In this document: one piece after another, positions 16,135 through 24,329 of the stretch
Layout of the letters: each line of letters starts with the position of its first letter
How positions within the stretch are numbered: position 1 is the first letter of the stretch
Origin: Streptomyces abikoensis
GTDB taxonomy: Bacteria > Actinomycetota > Actinomycetes > Streptomycetales > Streptomycetaceae
Reading direction: 5' to 3'
Length of the DNA stretch: 64,000 bases
NCBI RefSeq assembly: GCF_014648775.1
Contig: NZ_BMRT01000009.1
Location: forward strand, 62,001-126,000
Made by a program: the position numbers and the translations under genes
Notes under the pieces: generated by a model
Databases searched by the model: none
Seen by the model: only the letters and a program-made list of their open reading frames with translations
What the model was told of the DNA's origin: nothing

Positions 16135-17613
16135 TCAGGTCTGCGCCATGTCGACGAAACGGGAGTAGTGGCCCTGGAAGGCCACGGTGATCGTGGCGGT
16201 GGGGCCGTTACGGTGCTTGCCGACGATGATGTCCGCCTCGCCCGCGCGGGGCGACTCCTTCTCGTAGGCGTCCTCGCGGTGGAGCAGGATGACCATGTCG
16301 GCGTCCTGCTCGATGGAGCCGGACTCTCGCAGGTCGGAGACCATCGGCTTCTTGTCCGTACGCTGCTCGGGGCCACGGTTCAGCTGGGAGAGCGCGATGA
16401 CCGGGAGCTCCAGCTCCTTGGCCAGCAGCTTGAGGTTACGGGACATGTCCGAGACCTCCTGCTGGCGGCTCTCGGCGCGCTTGGAGCCACCGGACTGCAT
16501 CAGCTGCAGATAGTCGATGATCACGAGCTTGAGGTCGGCGCGCTGCTTCAGCCGGCGGCACTTGGCGCGGATCTCCATCATCGACAGGTTCGGCGAGTCG
16601 TCGATGAAGAGCGGGGCGGCGGAGACGTCGGGCATCCGGCGCGCGAGCCGGGTCCAGTCGTCGTCCGTCATCGATCCGGAGCGCATGTGGTGGAGGGCGA
16701 CGCGGGCCTCGGCGGACAGCAGACGCATCGCGATCTCGTTGCGGCCCATTTCGAGCGAGAAGATCACGCTCGGCATGTTGTGCTTGATCGAACAGGCGCG
16801 GGCGAAGTCCAGCGCGAGGGTCGACTTACCCATGGCGGGACGGGCCGCGATGACGATCATCTGGCCGGGGTGGAGGCCGTTGGTCAGGGCGTCGAGATCG
16901 GTGAAGCCCGTGGGAACACCGGTCATCTCGCCGCTGCGGGAGCCGATCGCCTCGATCTCGTCGAGCGCGCCCTCCATGATGTCGCCGAGCGGGAGGTAGT
17001 CCTCGCTGGTGCGCTGCTCGGTGACGGCGTAGACCTCGGCCTGGGCCTTGTTGACGATGTCGTCGACATCGCCGTCGGCCGCGTATCCCATCTGCGTGAT
17101 GCGCGTGCCGGCCTCGACCAGGCGGCGCAGGACCGCGCGCTCGTGGACGATCTCGGCGTAGTACTCGGCGTTGGCCGCGGTCGGCACCGACTGCACCAGG
17201 GTGTGCAGATACGCCGCGCCGCCGACCTTGGTGATCTCACCGCGCTTGGTGAGCTCGGCGGCGACGGTGATGGGGTCGGCCGGCTCGCCCTTGGCGTACA
17301 GGTCGAGGATGGCCTGGTAGACCGTCTCGTGGGCCGGACGGTAGAAGTCGTGGCCCTTGAGGACCTCGACCACATCCGCGATGGCGTCCTTCGACAGCAG
17401 CATGCCGCCGAGGACGGACTGCTCCGCGTCGAGATCCTGCGGGGGGACGCGCTCGAAGCCGCTGCCGCCGCGCTCCCAGGAGCCCTCGTCCCCCCGGTCG
17501 TGCTGCTCGCCGCGGCCCTTGCCGTCGCCGCGCCGGGAGCGGGGGAAGGGAAGCCGGTCACCGGGGCCGCCGTCGCCCCACGGGCCGTCGTCCATGGGCT
17601 CGGGAATGCTCAC
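16135..17613 (-). CDS. dnaB: Replicative DNA helicase DnaB
   Basis: The 492-residue protein is the hexameric helicase that unwinds DNA at the fork. The N-terminal domain begins FERVPPQDLDAEQSVLGGML after a 50-residue charged/Gly-rich leader. The RecA-like ATPase domain has Walker A ARPAMGKST, Walker B LVIIDYLQLM, and the H4/arginine-finger region ALSQLNRGPE...DLRESGSIEQDAD. GTG at 17613 is chosen because GAGGAGGT lies eight bases upstream. Unlike many actinobacterial dnaB genes it has no intein: both the P-loop and the IEQDAD region are continuous. Its upstream region has several DnaA-box-like sites. A DciA-type partner is encoded at 57289-57846. Confidence 0.97.
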   Translation of the reverse strand: MSIPEPMDDGPWGDGGPGDRLPFPRSRRGDGKGRGEQHDRGDEGSWERGGSGFERVPPQDLDAEQSVLGGMLLSKDAIADVVEVLKGHDFYRPAHETVYQAILDLYAKGEPADPITVAAELTKRGEITKVGGAAYLHTLVQSVPTAANAEYYAEIVHERAVLRRLVEAGTRITQMGYAADGDVDDIVNKAQAEVYAVTEQRTSEDYLPLGDIMEGALDEIEAIGSRSGEMTGVPTGFTDLDALTNGLHPGQMIVIAARPAMGKSTLALDFARACSIKHNMPSVIFSLEMGRNEIAMRLLSAEARVALHHMRSGSMTDDDWTRLARRMPDVSAAPLFIDDSPNLSMMEIRAKCRRLKQRADLKLVIIDYLQLMQSGGSKRAESRQQEVSDMSRNLKLLAKELELPVIALSQLNRGPEQRTDKKPMVSDLRESGSIEQDADMVILLHREDAYEKESPRAGEADIIVGKHRNGPTATITVAFQGHYSRFVDMAQT

Positions 17614-18118
17614 CCGGGCCACCTCCTCCCGTCCGCCGAGCGGACCTCGCCGTGCCACTCCTTCTTACGGCACGGCTCTGACAAATAGGACGCCCGACTC
17701 CGGTTCTTGCGCGTCGAGTTCGCGGTGGATTCGCGAGGGGATCGCGACGGACCCGTGAGGTCCGCGAAGCGATGACGGGAGCGGTGGACAGATGGCGGGC
17801 GCCGGTCCACGGTAGGGCCCCGGGCACCGTCAGCCAATCTGGTTATCCACAGGGCATGTGGATGAGCGGCCCAAGCCTGTGGAGAAGTCCCCGTAACCTG
17901 TGCACGGGCCGGGGGAAAGCACTGTGGACAAACACACAATCACCTCCACCGCAAGCCTCTGACCTGCAGCTTTGCCATCCACCGGCTGTTGAGGAGAAAA
18001 ACTTTCCCCGTTGGCCCGAGATCACGACAAACGGCGCAGAGAAGATCGCGCACCACCCGCCACAGTAAGGGTCCTAAGCTAGATGCACTGATTACCTGTG
18101 GAAGATGGGAGGGACTCC
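17614..18118. promoter_or_regulatory. dnaB/MATE divergent region with DnaA-box cluster
   Basis: In this 505-base gene-free region four DnaA-box-like 9-mers fall within 90 bases: TTATCCACA (17843-17851, perfect), TGTGGATGA (17857-17865), TGTGGAGAA (17878-17886) and TGTGGACAA (17923-17931, perfect inverse of TTGTCCACA). TTGTCCACA is the preferred Streptomyces DnaA box (established knowledge). The cluster is placed to regulate dnaB, the MATE gene or both, or to titrate DnaA. The rest holds both promoters. Confidence 0.75.
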
Positions 18119-19459
18119 GTGCCCCAGGCCCCCGCGCCCGTCCGGCCAGACGTCCGCCGGCACGACCGTGAGATCGTCGCCCTGTCCGTCCCGGCCTTCG
18201 GCGCCCTCGTCGCGGAGCCCCTCTTCGTGATGGCCGACAGCGCCATCGTGGGACACCTCGGCACCTCTCAGCTCGCGGGCCTCGGCATCGCCGCCGCGCT
18301 GCTCACCACGGCCGTCAGCGTCTTCGTCTTCCTCGCCTACGCCACCACCGCCGCCGTGGCCCGCCGGGTCGGCGCCGGTAATCTCCCGGCCGCCATCCGG
18401 CAGGGCATGGACGGCATATGGCTGGCGCTGATACTCGGGGCGGTGGTCACCGCCGCCGTGCTGGCCACCGCCCCGCTCCTCGCCCGCGCCTTCGGCGCCT
18501 CCGCCACCGCCGCCCCGTACGCCACCACCTATCTGCGGATCAGCGCGCTGGGCATCCCCGCGATGCTCGTCGTCCTCGCCGCCACGGGCGTGCTGCGCGG
18601 CCTCCAGAACACCAGGACGCCGCTGTACGTCGCCGTCGGCGGATTCGTCGCCAACGCCGCGCTCAACGTCGCGCTCGTCTACGGCGCGGGCCTGGGGATC
18701 GCCGGTTCCGCCTGGGGGACGGTCCTCGCCCAGTGCGCCATGGCCGCCGTCTACCTCACCGTCGTCGTCCGGGGAGCCCGGCGGCACGGCGCCCCGCTCC
18801 GGCCCGACGCCGCGGGGATACGGGCCTGTGCCCGGGCCGGTGCGCCCCTGCTGGTGCGCACCCTCTCACTGCGCGCCATCCTCATGATCGCCACGGCGGT
18901 GGCGGCACGGCTCGGCGACACCGACATCGCCGCGCACCAGGTCGTGCTCTCCCTGTGGAATCTCCTGGCCTTCGCGCTGGACGCCATCGCCATCGCCGGA
19001 CAGGCGATCATCGGTCGCTACCTGGGCGCCGGAAACACCGCCGGGGCACGGGCCGCCTGCCGTCGCATGGTGCAGTGGGGCATCGCCTCGGGTGTGGTGC
19101 TGGGGGCCCTGGTCGTGGCGGGCCGGCACGCGTTCGTCCCGCTGTTCACCTCGGACCCGGCGGTACGGGACGCCCTGCTGCCCGCCCTGCTCGTGGTCGC
19201 CGTGGGGCAGCCGGTCGCCGGGGTGGTCTTCGTCCTGGACGGGGTGCTGATGGGCGCCGGGGACGGGCCCTATCTGGCCCGGGCGATGCTCGTGGTCCTC
19301 GCCGTCTTCGCCCCGGCCGCCCTGCTGGTGCCCGGCCTGGGGGGCGGCCTGACGGCGCTGTGGTGGGCCATGACGCTGATGCTGACGGCCCGGCTGGTGA
19401 CCCTGTGGCTGCGGGCGCGCTCGGGCCGCTGGATCGTCACCGGGGCCGTACGGGGCTGA
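18119..19459 (+). CDS. MATE-family efflux transporter (DinF-like)
   Basis: The 446-residue transporter has 12 helices in two pseudo-repeats, typical of the DinF branch of MATE exporters (EPLFVMADSAIVGHLGTSQLAGLGIA; AGSAWGTVLAQ; LGDTDIAAHQVVLSLWN). MATE proteins expel cationic drugs using proton or sodium gradients; the substrate is unknown. GTG at 18119 follows GGGAGGG; an in-frame GTG at 18098 is a weaker option. It is divergent from dnaB. Confidence 0.92.
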   Translation: MPQAPAPVRPDVRRHDREIVALSVPAFGALVAEPLFVMADSAIVGHLGTSQLAGLGIAAALLTTAVSVFVFLAYATTAAVARRVGAGNLPAAIRQGMDGIWLALILGAVVTAAVLATAPLLARAFGASATAAPYATTYLRISALGIPAMLVVLAATGVLRGLQNTRTPLYVAVGGFVANAALNVALVYGAGLGIAGSAWGTVLAQCAMAAVYLTVVVRGARRHGAPLRPDAAGIRACARAGAPLLVRTLSLRAILMIATAVAARLGDTDIAAHQVVLSLWNLLAFALDAIAIAGQAIIGRYLGAGNTAGARAACRRMVQWGIASGVVLGALVVAGRHAFVPLFTSDPAVRDALLPALLVVAVGQPVAGVVFVLDGVLMGAGDGPYLARAMLVVLAVFAPAALLVPGLGGGLTALWWAMTLMLTARLVTLWLRARSGRWIVTGAVRG

Positions 19460-19579
19460 GGGCGCCGGCACCCCGCGCGGAGCGGGCCTGTGTGCCGGCC
19501 ACCGCCTGCGCATTCGGTCGGCCCGCTCGGGCGAACATTCGGTCGACCCGATCAGGCGAAACGGTTCCGTGGAACGGCG

Positions 19580-19613
19580 GAAGGGCCGCACCCCTCGCGG
19601 GATGCGGCCCTTC
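19580..19613. terminator. Hairpin between MATE gene and rplI
   Basis: GAAGGGCCGCA (19580-19590) and TGCGGCCCTTC (19603-19613) form a perfect 11-bp stem with a 12-base loop, between two convergent genes. It can terminate both. Confidence 0.8.
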
Positions 19614-19635
19614 ACACAGCTGCCTGGTGCGAACG

Positions 19636-20082
19636 TCAGGCGGCGACGACCTCGATGCCGAGCTTGGCAACGACGTCGGCGTGCAGACGCACGGACACCT
19701 GGTGGGCGCCCAGGGTCTTGATGGGCGAGCCCAGCTCGACGCGGCGCTTGTCGACCTGCGGACCACCGGAAGCCTTGATCGCGGAAGCGACGTCGGCCTG
19801 GGTCACGGAGCCGAACAGGCGGCCGGCCTCGCCGGCGCGGACGGCAAGGCGAACCTTGGCGCCCTCGAGCTGGCCCTTGATCTCGTTGGCCTGCTCGATC
19901 GTGGCGATCTCGCGGATCTTGCGAGCGCGACGGATCTGCTCGACGTCCTTCTCGCCACCCTTGGTCCAGCGGATCGCGAAACCGCGCGGGACCAGGTAGT
20001 TACGGGCGTAGCCGTCCTTGACGTCGACGACGTCACCGGCGATGCCGAGGCCGGAGACCTCGTGGGTGAGGATGATCTTCAT
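19636..20082 (-). CDS. rplI: 50S ribosomal protein bL9
   Basis: The 148-residue L9 starts MKIILTHEVSGLGIAGDVVDVKDGYARNYL, the canonical rRNA-binding N-terminal domain. A long helix and C-terminal domain (KTLGAHQVSVRLHADVVAKL) follow. It is the last gene of the rpsF-ssb-rpsR-rplI operon, 18 bases after rpsR. Confidence 0.98.
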   Translation of the reverse strand: MKIILTHEVSGLGIAGDVVDVKDGYARNYLVPRGFAIRWTKGGEKDVEQIRRARKIREIATIEQANEIKGQLEGAKVRLAVRAGEAGRLFGSVTQADVASAIKASGGPQVDKRRVELGSPIKTLGAHQVSVRLHADVVAKLGIEVVAA

Positions 20083-20100
20083 TAGTTGGTCACCCTTCCC

Positions 20101-20337
20101 TTATCGCGCGGACGACGTGTAGGGCAGCAGCGCCATCTCACGGCTGTTCTTCACGGCCGTGGCGACGTCACGCTGGTGCTGAGTGCAGTTGCCGGTCACG
20201 CGACGGGCACGGATCTTGCCGCGGTCGGAAATGAACTTCCGCAGCATGTTCGTGTCCTTGTAGTCCACGTAAGCGGTCTTGTCCTTGCAGAACGCGCAGA
20301 CCTTCTTCTTGGGCTTGCGCGGGGGCGGCTTCGCCAT
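20101..20337 (-). CDS. rpsR: 30S ribosomal protein bS18 (zinc-type)
   Basis: The 78-residue S18 starts MAKPPPRKPKKKVCAFCKDK and keeps the CxxC pair and the downstream Cys (GNCTQHQ) seen in zinc-binding C+ forms. Streptomyces also carry a zinc-independent paralogue elsewhere (established knowledge). ATG at 20337 is preceded by GGAGAGA. S18 binds S6, encoded at the operon's start, on the 30S platform. Confidence 0.97.
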   Translation of the reverse strand: MAKPPPRKPKKKVCAFCKDKTAYVDYKDTNMLRKFISDRGKIRARRVTGNCTQHQRDVATAVKNSREMALLPYTSSAR

Positions 20338-20412
20338 TGTCTCTCTCCTGTGAATCAAGAAGTTTTGTGCTGTCGCCCTCGGGCCCCTTGGGGCCCGGGT
20401 CCCCGGGGGGAC

Positions 20413-21000
20413 CTAGAAGGGCGGCTCGTCGGAGTAGCCACCGCCGGAGTTGCCGGAGCCGCCGCCCCAGCCACCTCCGCCGCCGCCCTGCTGGCCGCCG
20501 GACGGAGCGCTGGACGCCCAGGGGTCGTCGGCGGGAGCCCCGCCGCCCTGCTGGCCGCCGGGACCGGAGCCCCAGCCGCCACCACCCTGCTGGCCGCCAC
20601 CGCCGCCACCGCCGAAGCCACCCTGGCCGCCGCGACCCGTGGTCTTGGTGACCTTCGCCGTGGCGTTCTTCAGGCTGGGCCCGACCTCTTCGACGTCGAG
20701 CTCGAAGACCGTGCGCTTGACGCCCTCGCGGTCCTCGTAGGACCGCTGCTTCAGACGGCCCTGCACGATGACGCGCATGCCTCGCTGAAGCGACTCGGCG
20801 ACGTTCTCCGCCGCCTGCCGCCACACCGAGCACGTGAGGAAGAGGCTTTCGCCGTCCTTCCACTCGTTGGTCTGGCGGTCGAAGGTGCGGGGAGTGGACG
20901 CGACACGGAACTTCGCGACCGCCGCACCGGACGGGGTGAAGCGCAGCTCGGGGTCGTCGACGAGATTGCCGACGACCGTGATGACGGTCTCGCCTGCCAT
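20413..21000 (-). CDS. ssb: Single-stranded DNA-binding protein
   Basis: The 195-residue SSB has an OB-fold in residues 1-115 (MAGETVITVVGNLVDDPELRFTPSG; FLTCSVWRQAAENVAESLQRG). A Gly/Gln-rich linker follows, then the acidic tip SDEPPF that recruits replication proteins. It lies within the rpsF-rplI operon, the usual place of the essential SSB in actinobacteria. ATG at 21000. Confidence 0.97.
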   Translation of the reverse strand: MAGETVITVVGNLVDDPELRFTPSGAAVAKFRVASTPRTFDRQTNEWKDGESLFLTCSVWRQAAENVAESLQRGMRVIVQGRLKQRSYEDREGVKRTVFELDVEEVGPSLKNATAKVTKTTGRGGQGGFGGGGGGGQQGGGGWGSGPGGQQGGGAPADDPWASSAPSGGQQGGGGGGWGGGSGNSGGGYSDEPPF

Positions 21001-21080
21001 GGATGAACCTCTCGGCGGGTGTGCTGCTGGCTGCTTGCTACTCGTGGAGTTGCAGCCCGATTACCTCTGAACCTTCAGGT

Positions 21081-21371
21081 TCAGTGGGTCTCGGGACGGA
21101 GGACCTTGGTCCGGAGGACCGACTCGTTCAGGTTCATCTGGCGGTCGAGCTCCTTGACGACCTCAGGCGTGGCCTGCAGGTCGATGACCGAGTAGATGCC
21201 CTCGGGCTTCTTCTTGATCTCGTAAGCGAGACGACGACGGCCCCAGGTGTCGACCTTCTCGACCTTTCCGTTGCCCTCACGGACGACGGAGAGGAAGTTC
21301 TCGATCAGCGGGGAGACAGCGCGCTCCTCGAGATCGGGGTCGAGGATGACCATCACCTCGTAGTGACGCAT
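21081..21371 (-). CDS. rpsF: 30S ribosomal protein bS6
   Basis: The 96-residue S6 starts MRHYEVMVILDPDLEERAV; its mid-protein KVDTWGRRRLAYEIKKKPEGIYSV is family-typical. The ATG at 21371 has a near-perfect AAAGGAGGTG nine bases upstream, so the longer in-frame reading to 21464 is rejected. It is the first gene of the S6-SSB-S18-L9 operon. Confidence 0.98.
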   Translation of the reverse strand: MRHYEVMVILDPDLEERAVSPLIENFLSVVREGNGKVEKVDTWGRRRLAYEIKKKPEGIYSVIDLQATPEVVKELDRQMNLNESVLRTKVLRPETH

Positions 21372-21399
21372 GTGGAACCCACCTCCTTTGGACTCAGCG

Positions 21400-21418
21400 G
21401 CCACGGTCGATCCGTGGC
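21400..21418 (-). promoter_or_regulatory. Leader hairpin of rpsF operon (possible S6:S18 autoregulatory site)
   Basis: A 7-bp perfect stem (GCCACGG / CCGTGGC) with a 5-base loop lies in the rpsF leader about 30 bases before the ATG. S6:S18 complexes repress their operon by binding a CCG-containing leader hairpin in many bacteria (established). Whether this hairpin is that motif is uncertain. Confidence 0.35.
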
Positions 21419-21647
21419 AGGAGGGTCGTGATGCGTGAACAACGGTATCGGCGGACACTGACAATCAGCGGAAAGTCCCTGGGTTGCCCCTGGGACCGAA
21501 GCTGGGTCCGGGCAGACACCGGTGCAGACCGTACAGAGTACCCGCACTTCGGCGCGTGGTTGAAATCGGGCGACCCGGCCCCTCAGTCTGGACCGGACGG
21601 GTGTGACCGGCGCCATAGCGCGCCGCCTGCTTTCAGGAGGTGCCCCC

Positions 21648-21977
21648 ATGACACAGGCAGCACGACAGCCCCGCGGGCTCCGCTCGCTGCTCAGCGGTGT
21701 GCTCAACAGCGACGGAAAGCCCCATCCCGTCGAGAACACCTTCGTCGCCGTGACGGTCGTGCTCGGTGCGCTCGCCTTCATCTCCTCGGCCTTCAGCAAC
21801 CTCCACCTGCTCTCGTCCTGGAGCGGGCTCGTGGGCATCCTCACGGGGGCCTGGGGACAATTCATCTCGGCCACCACCGGCGAGCGCTTCCTGCTGATCA
21901 TCGGGCTCGGCGCCTCGGCCATCGGCTTCTTCCTGGGCATGGCGCACGGCGGACTCTTCGGGGGTGTGATCGGATAG
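21648..21977 (+). CDS. Hypothetical membrane protein (three helices)
   Basis: This 109-residue protein of unknown function has a basic N-terminus (MTQAARQPRGLRSLLSGVLN) and hydrophobic helices at about residues 30-50, 58-75 and 82-105. It starts at ATG 21648 behind a perfect AGGAGGTG. It is conserved in position between rpsF and femX in S. coelicolor, as I recall it. It stands 100 bases upstream of femX and may belong to the envelope genes that follow. Confidence 0.8.
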   Translation: MTQAARQPRGLRSLLSGVLNSDGKPHPVENTFVAVTVVLGALAFISSAFSNLHLLSSWSGLVGILTGAWGQFISATTGERFLLIIGLGASAIGFFLGMAHGGLFGGVIG

Positions 21978-22078
21978 CGGACCGTACGCCCAATCGGGGC
22001 GCTCCCCTGTCGCAGTAGGCTTCGGCGCGAGAGCCGGAGCCCCGACCATGGGGACACACCTGCCGAGGAGCGCCCCGC

Positions 22079-23197
22079 ATGAGCCTGACCCTGAGGACAA
22101 TCAGCCGAGAGCAGCATCTGGCATACATCCAGAGCCTGCCCGCGGCCAGTCACATGCAGGTACCGGGGTGGGCCGATGTGAAGAGCGAGTGGCGCTCCGA
22201 GAACCTGGGCTGGTTCGACAAGACCGGCCAGATGGTCGGCGCCGGCCTGGTCCTCTACCGCCAGCTGCCCAAGATCAAGCGCTACCTGGCCTACCTGCCC
22301 GAGGGCCCGGTCATCAACTGGTACGCCCCGAACCTGCGCGACTGGCTGGAGCCCATGCTGGCCCACCTCAAGCAGCAGGGCGCCTTCTCCGTGAAGATGG
22401 GCCCGCCGGTGGTCATCCGCCGCTGGGACGCCGACGCGATCAAGAAGGGCATCGCCGACCCGGACGCCAAGCGCCTGCGCGACGTCGAGGCCACCTTCAT
22501 CGAGCCGCGCGCCTTCGAGGTCGCCGACCAGCTGCGCCGGATGGGCTGGCAGCAGGGCGAGGAGGAGGGCGCCGGGTTCGGCGACGTCCAGCCGCGCTAC
22601 GTCTTCCAGGTGCCGCTGGAGGGCCGCTCGCTGGAGGACGTCCACAAGGGCTTCAACCAGCTGTGGCGGCGCAACATCAAGAAGGCCGAGAAGGCCGGCG
22701 TCGAGGTCGTCCAGGGCGGCTACGAGGACCTGCCCACCTGGCAGCACCTCTACGAGATCACCGCCGAGCGCGACAAGTTCCGCCCGCGCCCCCTGAGCTA
22801 CTTCCAGCGCATGTGGACGGCCCTCAACAGCGAGGACCCCAACCGCATGCGGCTGTACTTCGCGGTGCACGAGGGCGAGGCCGTCGCCGCCGCGACGATG
22901 CTGATCGTCGGCGGGCACGTCTGGTACTCCTACGGCGCCTCGGCCAACCACAAGCGCGAGGTCCGTCCGTCGAACGCGATGCAGTGGCGGATGCTGCGCG
23001 ACGCCTACGCCCTGGGCGCCAGCGTCTACGACCTGCGGGGCATCGGTGACTCGCTGGAGGAGACCGACCACCTCTTCGGCCTGATCCAGTTCAAGGTCGG
23101 CACGGGCGGTCAGGCGGCGGAGTACCTCGGCGAGTGGGACTTCCCGCTCAACAAGCTGCTCCACAAGGCGCTCGACATGTACATGTCGCGGCGTTGA
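22079..23197 (+). CDS. femX: FemX-type peptidoglycan interpeptide-bridge aminoacyltransferase
   Basis: The 372-residue FemAB-fold protein has two GNAT-like domains with a short coiled-coil arm. Motifs include HMQVPGWADVKSEWR, YLPEGPVINW, LWRRNIKKAEKAGVEV and VYDLRGIGDSLEETDHLFGLIQFK. The family transfers amino acids from aminoacyl-tRNA to the stem peptide of lipid II. In Streptomyces FemX adds the first Gly onto LL-diaminopimelate and is essential (established for S. coelicolor). The alanine-racemase-like gene follows 45 bases downstream. ATG at 22079. Confidence 0.9.
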   Translation: MSLTLRTISREQHLAYIQSLPAASHMQVPGWADVKSEWRSENLGWFDKTGQMVGAGLVLYRQLPKIKRYLAYLPEGPVINWYAPNLRDWLEPMLAHLKQQGAFSVKMGPPVVIRRWDADAIKKGIADPDAKRLRDVEATFIEPRAFEVADQLRRMGWQQGEEEGAGFGDVQPRYVFQVPLEGRSLEDVHKGFNQLWRRNIKKAEKAGVEVVQGGYEDLPTWQHLYEITAERDKFRPRPLSYFQRMWTALNSEDPNRMRLYFAVHEGEAVAAATMLIVGGHVWYSYGASANHKREVRPSNAMQWRMLRDAYALGASVYDLRGIGDSLEETDHLFGLIQFKVGTGGQAAEYLGEWDFPLNKLLHKALDMYMSRR

Positions 23198-23242
23198 TCC
23201 AGCAGCTCCAACCACACTCAGGGAAAGGTTCCGGGACCGGCC

Positions 23243-24274
23243 ATGGCGCTCACGCTCTACGTCGACACCGCGCGCTGGCGGGCACACCAGCAGTCCGTCA
23301 TCCAGCAGTTTCCGGGGATCATCCCCGTCTGCAAGGGCAACGGCTACGGCTTCAGCAATGAGCGCCTGGCCGACGAGGTCACGCGCATGGGCGCGGACAC
23401 CCTCGCCGTCGGCACCACCTACGAAGCGGCCCGGATCAAGGACTACTTCAGCGGCGACCTGCTGGTCCTGACGCCCTTCCGGCTCGGCGAGGAGCCGGTG
23501 CCGCTGCCGGACCGGGCCATCCGGTCCGTCTCCTCGGTCGAGGGCGTGCGCGGGCTGGTGGGCGCCCGCGTGGTCATCGAGGTCATGAGCAGCATGAAGC
23601 GGCACGGCATCAGCGAGGAGGACCTCCCCAAGCTGCACGCCGCCATCGAGGACGTGCGCCTGGAGGGCTTCGCGATACACCTCCCGCTCGACCACACGGA
23701 CGGCGGCAACGGCGTCGACGAGGTCACCGCGTGGATGGAGCGGCTGCGCAACGCCCACCTGCCGCTGCACACGATGTTCGTGAGCCACCTCAAGTCGGAG
23801 GAGCTCCGCGAGCTCCAGCAGCGGTTCCCCCAGACCCGCTTCCGGGCCCGGATCGGCACCCGGCTGTGGCTGGGCGACCACGACGCCACCCAGTACCGGG
23901 GCGCCGTCCTGGACGTCACCCCCGTCGCCAAGGGCGACCGCTTCGGCTACCGGCAGCAGAAGGCCGCCGGTGACGGCTACCTGGTCGTGGTGGCCGGCGG
24001 CACCTCGCACGGCGTCGGGCTGGAGGCGCCGAAGGCGCTCCACGGCATGATGCCGCGCGCCAAGGGCGTGGCCCGGGCGGGCCTGGCCACCATGAACCGC
24101 AATCTGTCGCCCTTCGTCTGGGCCGGCAAGCAGCGCTGGTTCGCGGAGCCCCCGCACATGCAGGTCTCCATCCTGTTCGTGCCGAACGACGCCCCCGCCC
24201 CGCAGGTCGGCGATGAGCTGGTGGCCCATCTGCGGCACACCACCACGCAGTTCGACCGCGTTGTCGACCACTGA
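23243..24274 (+). CDS. Alanine racemase-like PLP protein
   Basis: The 343-residue protein has the N-terminal TIM-barrel of fold-type III PLP enzymes. PVCKGNGYGF matches the cofactor-Lys motif of alanine racemase (AVVKADAYGH in true Alr). HGVGLEAPKA and FVWAGKQRWFAEPPHMQVS lie in the C-terminal beta domain. It differs from housekeeping Alr at the active-site flanks, so racemisation of alanine is not certain. Pairing with femX suggests a peptidoglycan-precursor role. ATG 23243 follows GGGAAAGG at a distance. Confidence 0.8.
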   Translation: MALTLYVDTARWRAHQQSVIQQFPGIIPVCKGNGYGFSNERLADEVTRMGADTLAVGTTYEAARIKDYFSGDLLVLTPFRLGEEPVPLPDRAIRSVSSVEGVRGLVGARVVIEVMSSMKRHGISEEDLPKLHAAIEDVRLEGFAIHLPLDHTDGGNGVDEVTAWMERLRNAHLPLHTMFVSHLKSEELRELQQRFPQTRFRARIGTRLWLGDHDATQYRGAVLDVTPVAKGDRFGYRQQKAAGDGYLVVVAGGTSHGVGLEAPKALHGMMPRAKGVARAGLATMNRNLSPFVWAGKQRWFAEPPHMQVSILFVPNDAPAPQVGDELVAHLRHTTTQFDRVVDH

Positions 24275-24296
24275 TTCCACCCCCCGTGTGATGTGG

Positions 24297-24329
24297 CCGG
24301 GAGCCTGACTCAGGCGTCGTGGCTCCCGG
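24297..24329. terminator. Hairpin at convergent gene ends
   Basis: CCGGGAGCC (24297-24305) and GGCTCCCGG (24321-24329) form a 9-bp stem. It overlaps the 3' end of the glycosyltransferase gene and lies 23 bases after the alanine-racemase-like gene, so it probably terminates transcription from both sides. Confidence 0.6.

Noticed and set aside
16135..17613. Intein in DnaB
   Set aside because: Walker A, Walker B and H4 region are continuous and length is normal.
20413..20640. Repeat array in ssb 3' region
   Set aside because: It is only the Gly/Gln-rich linker of SSB.
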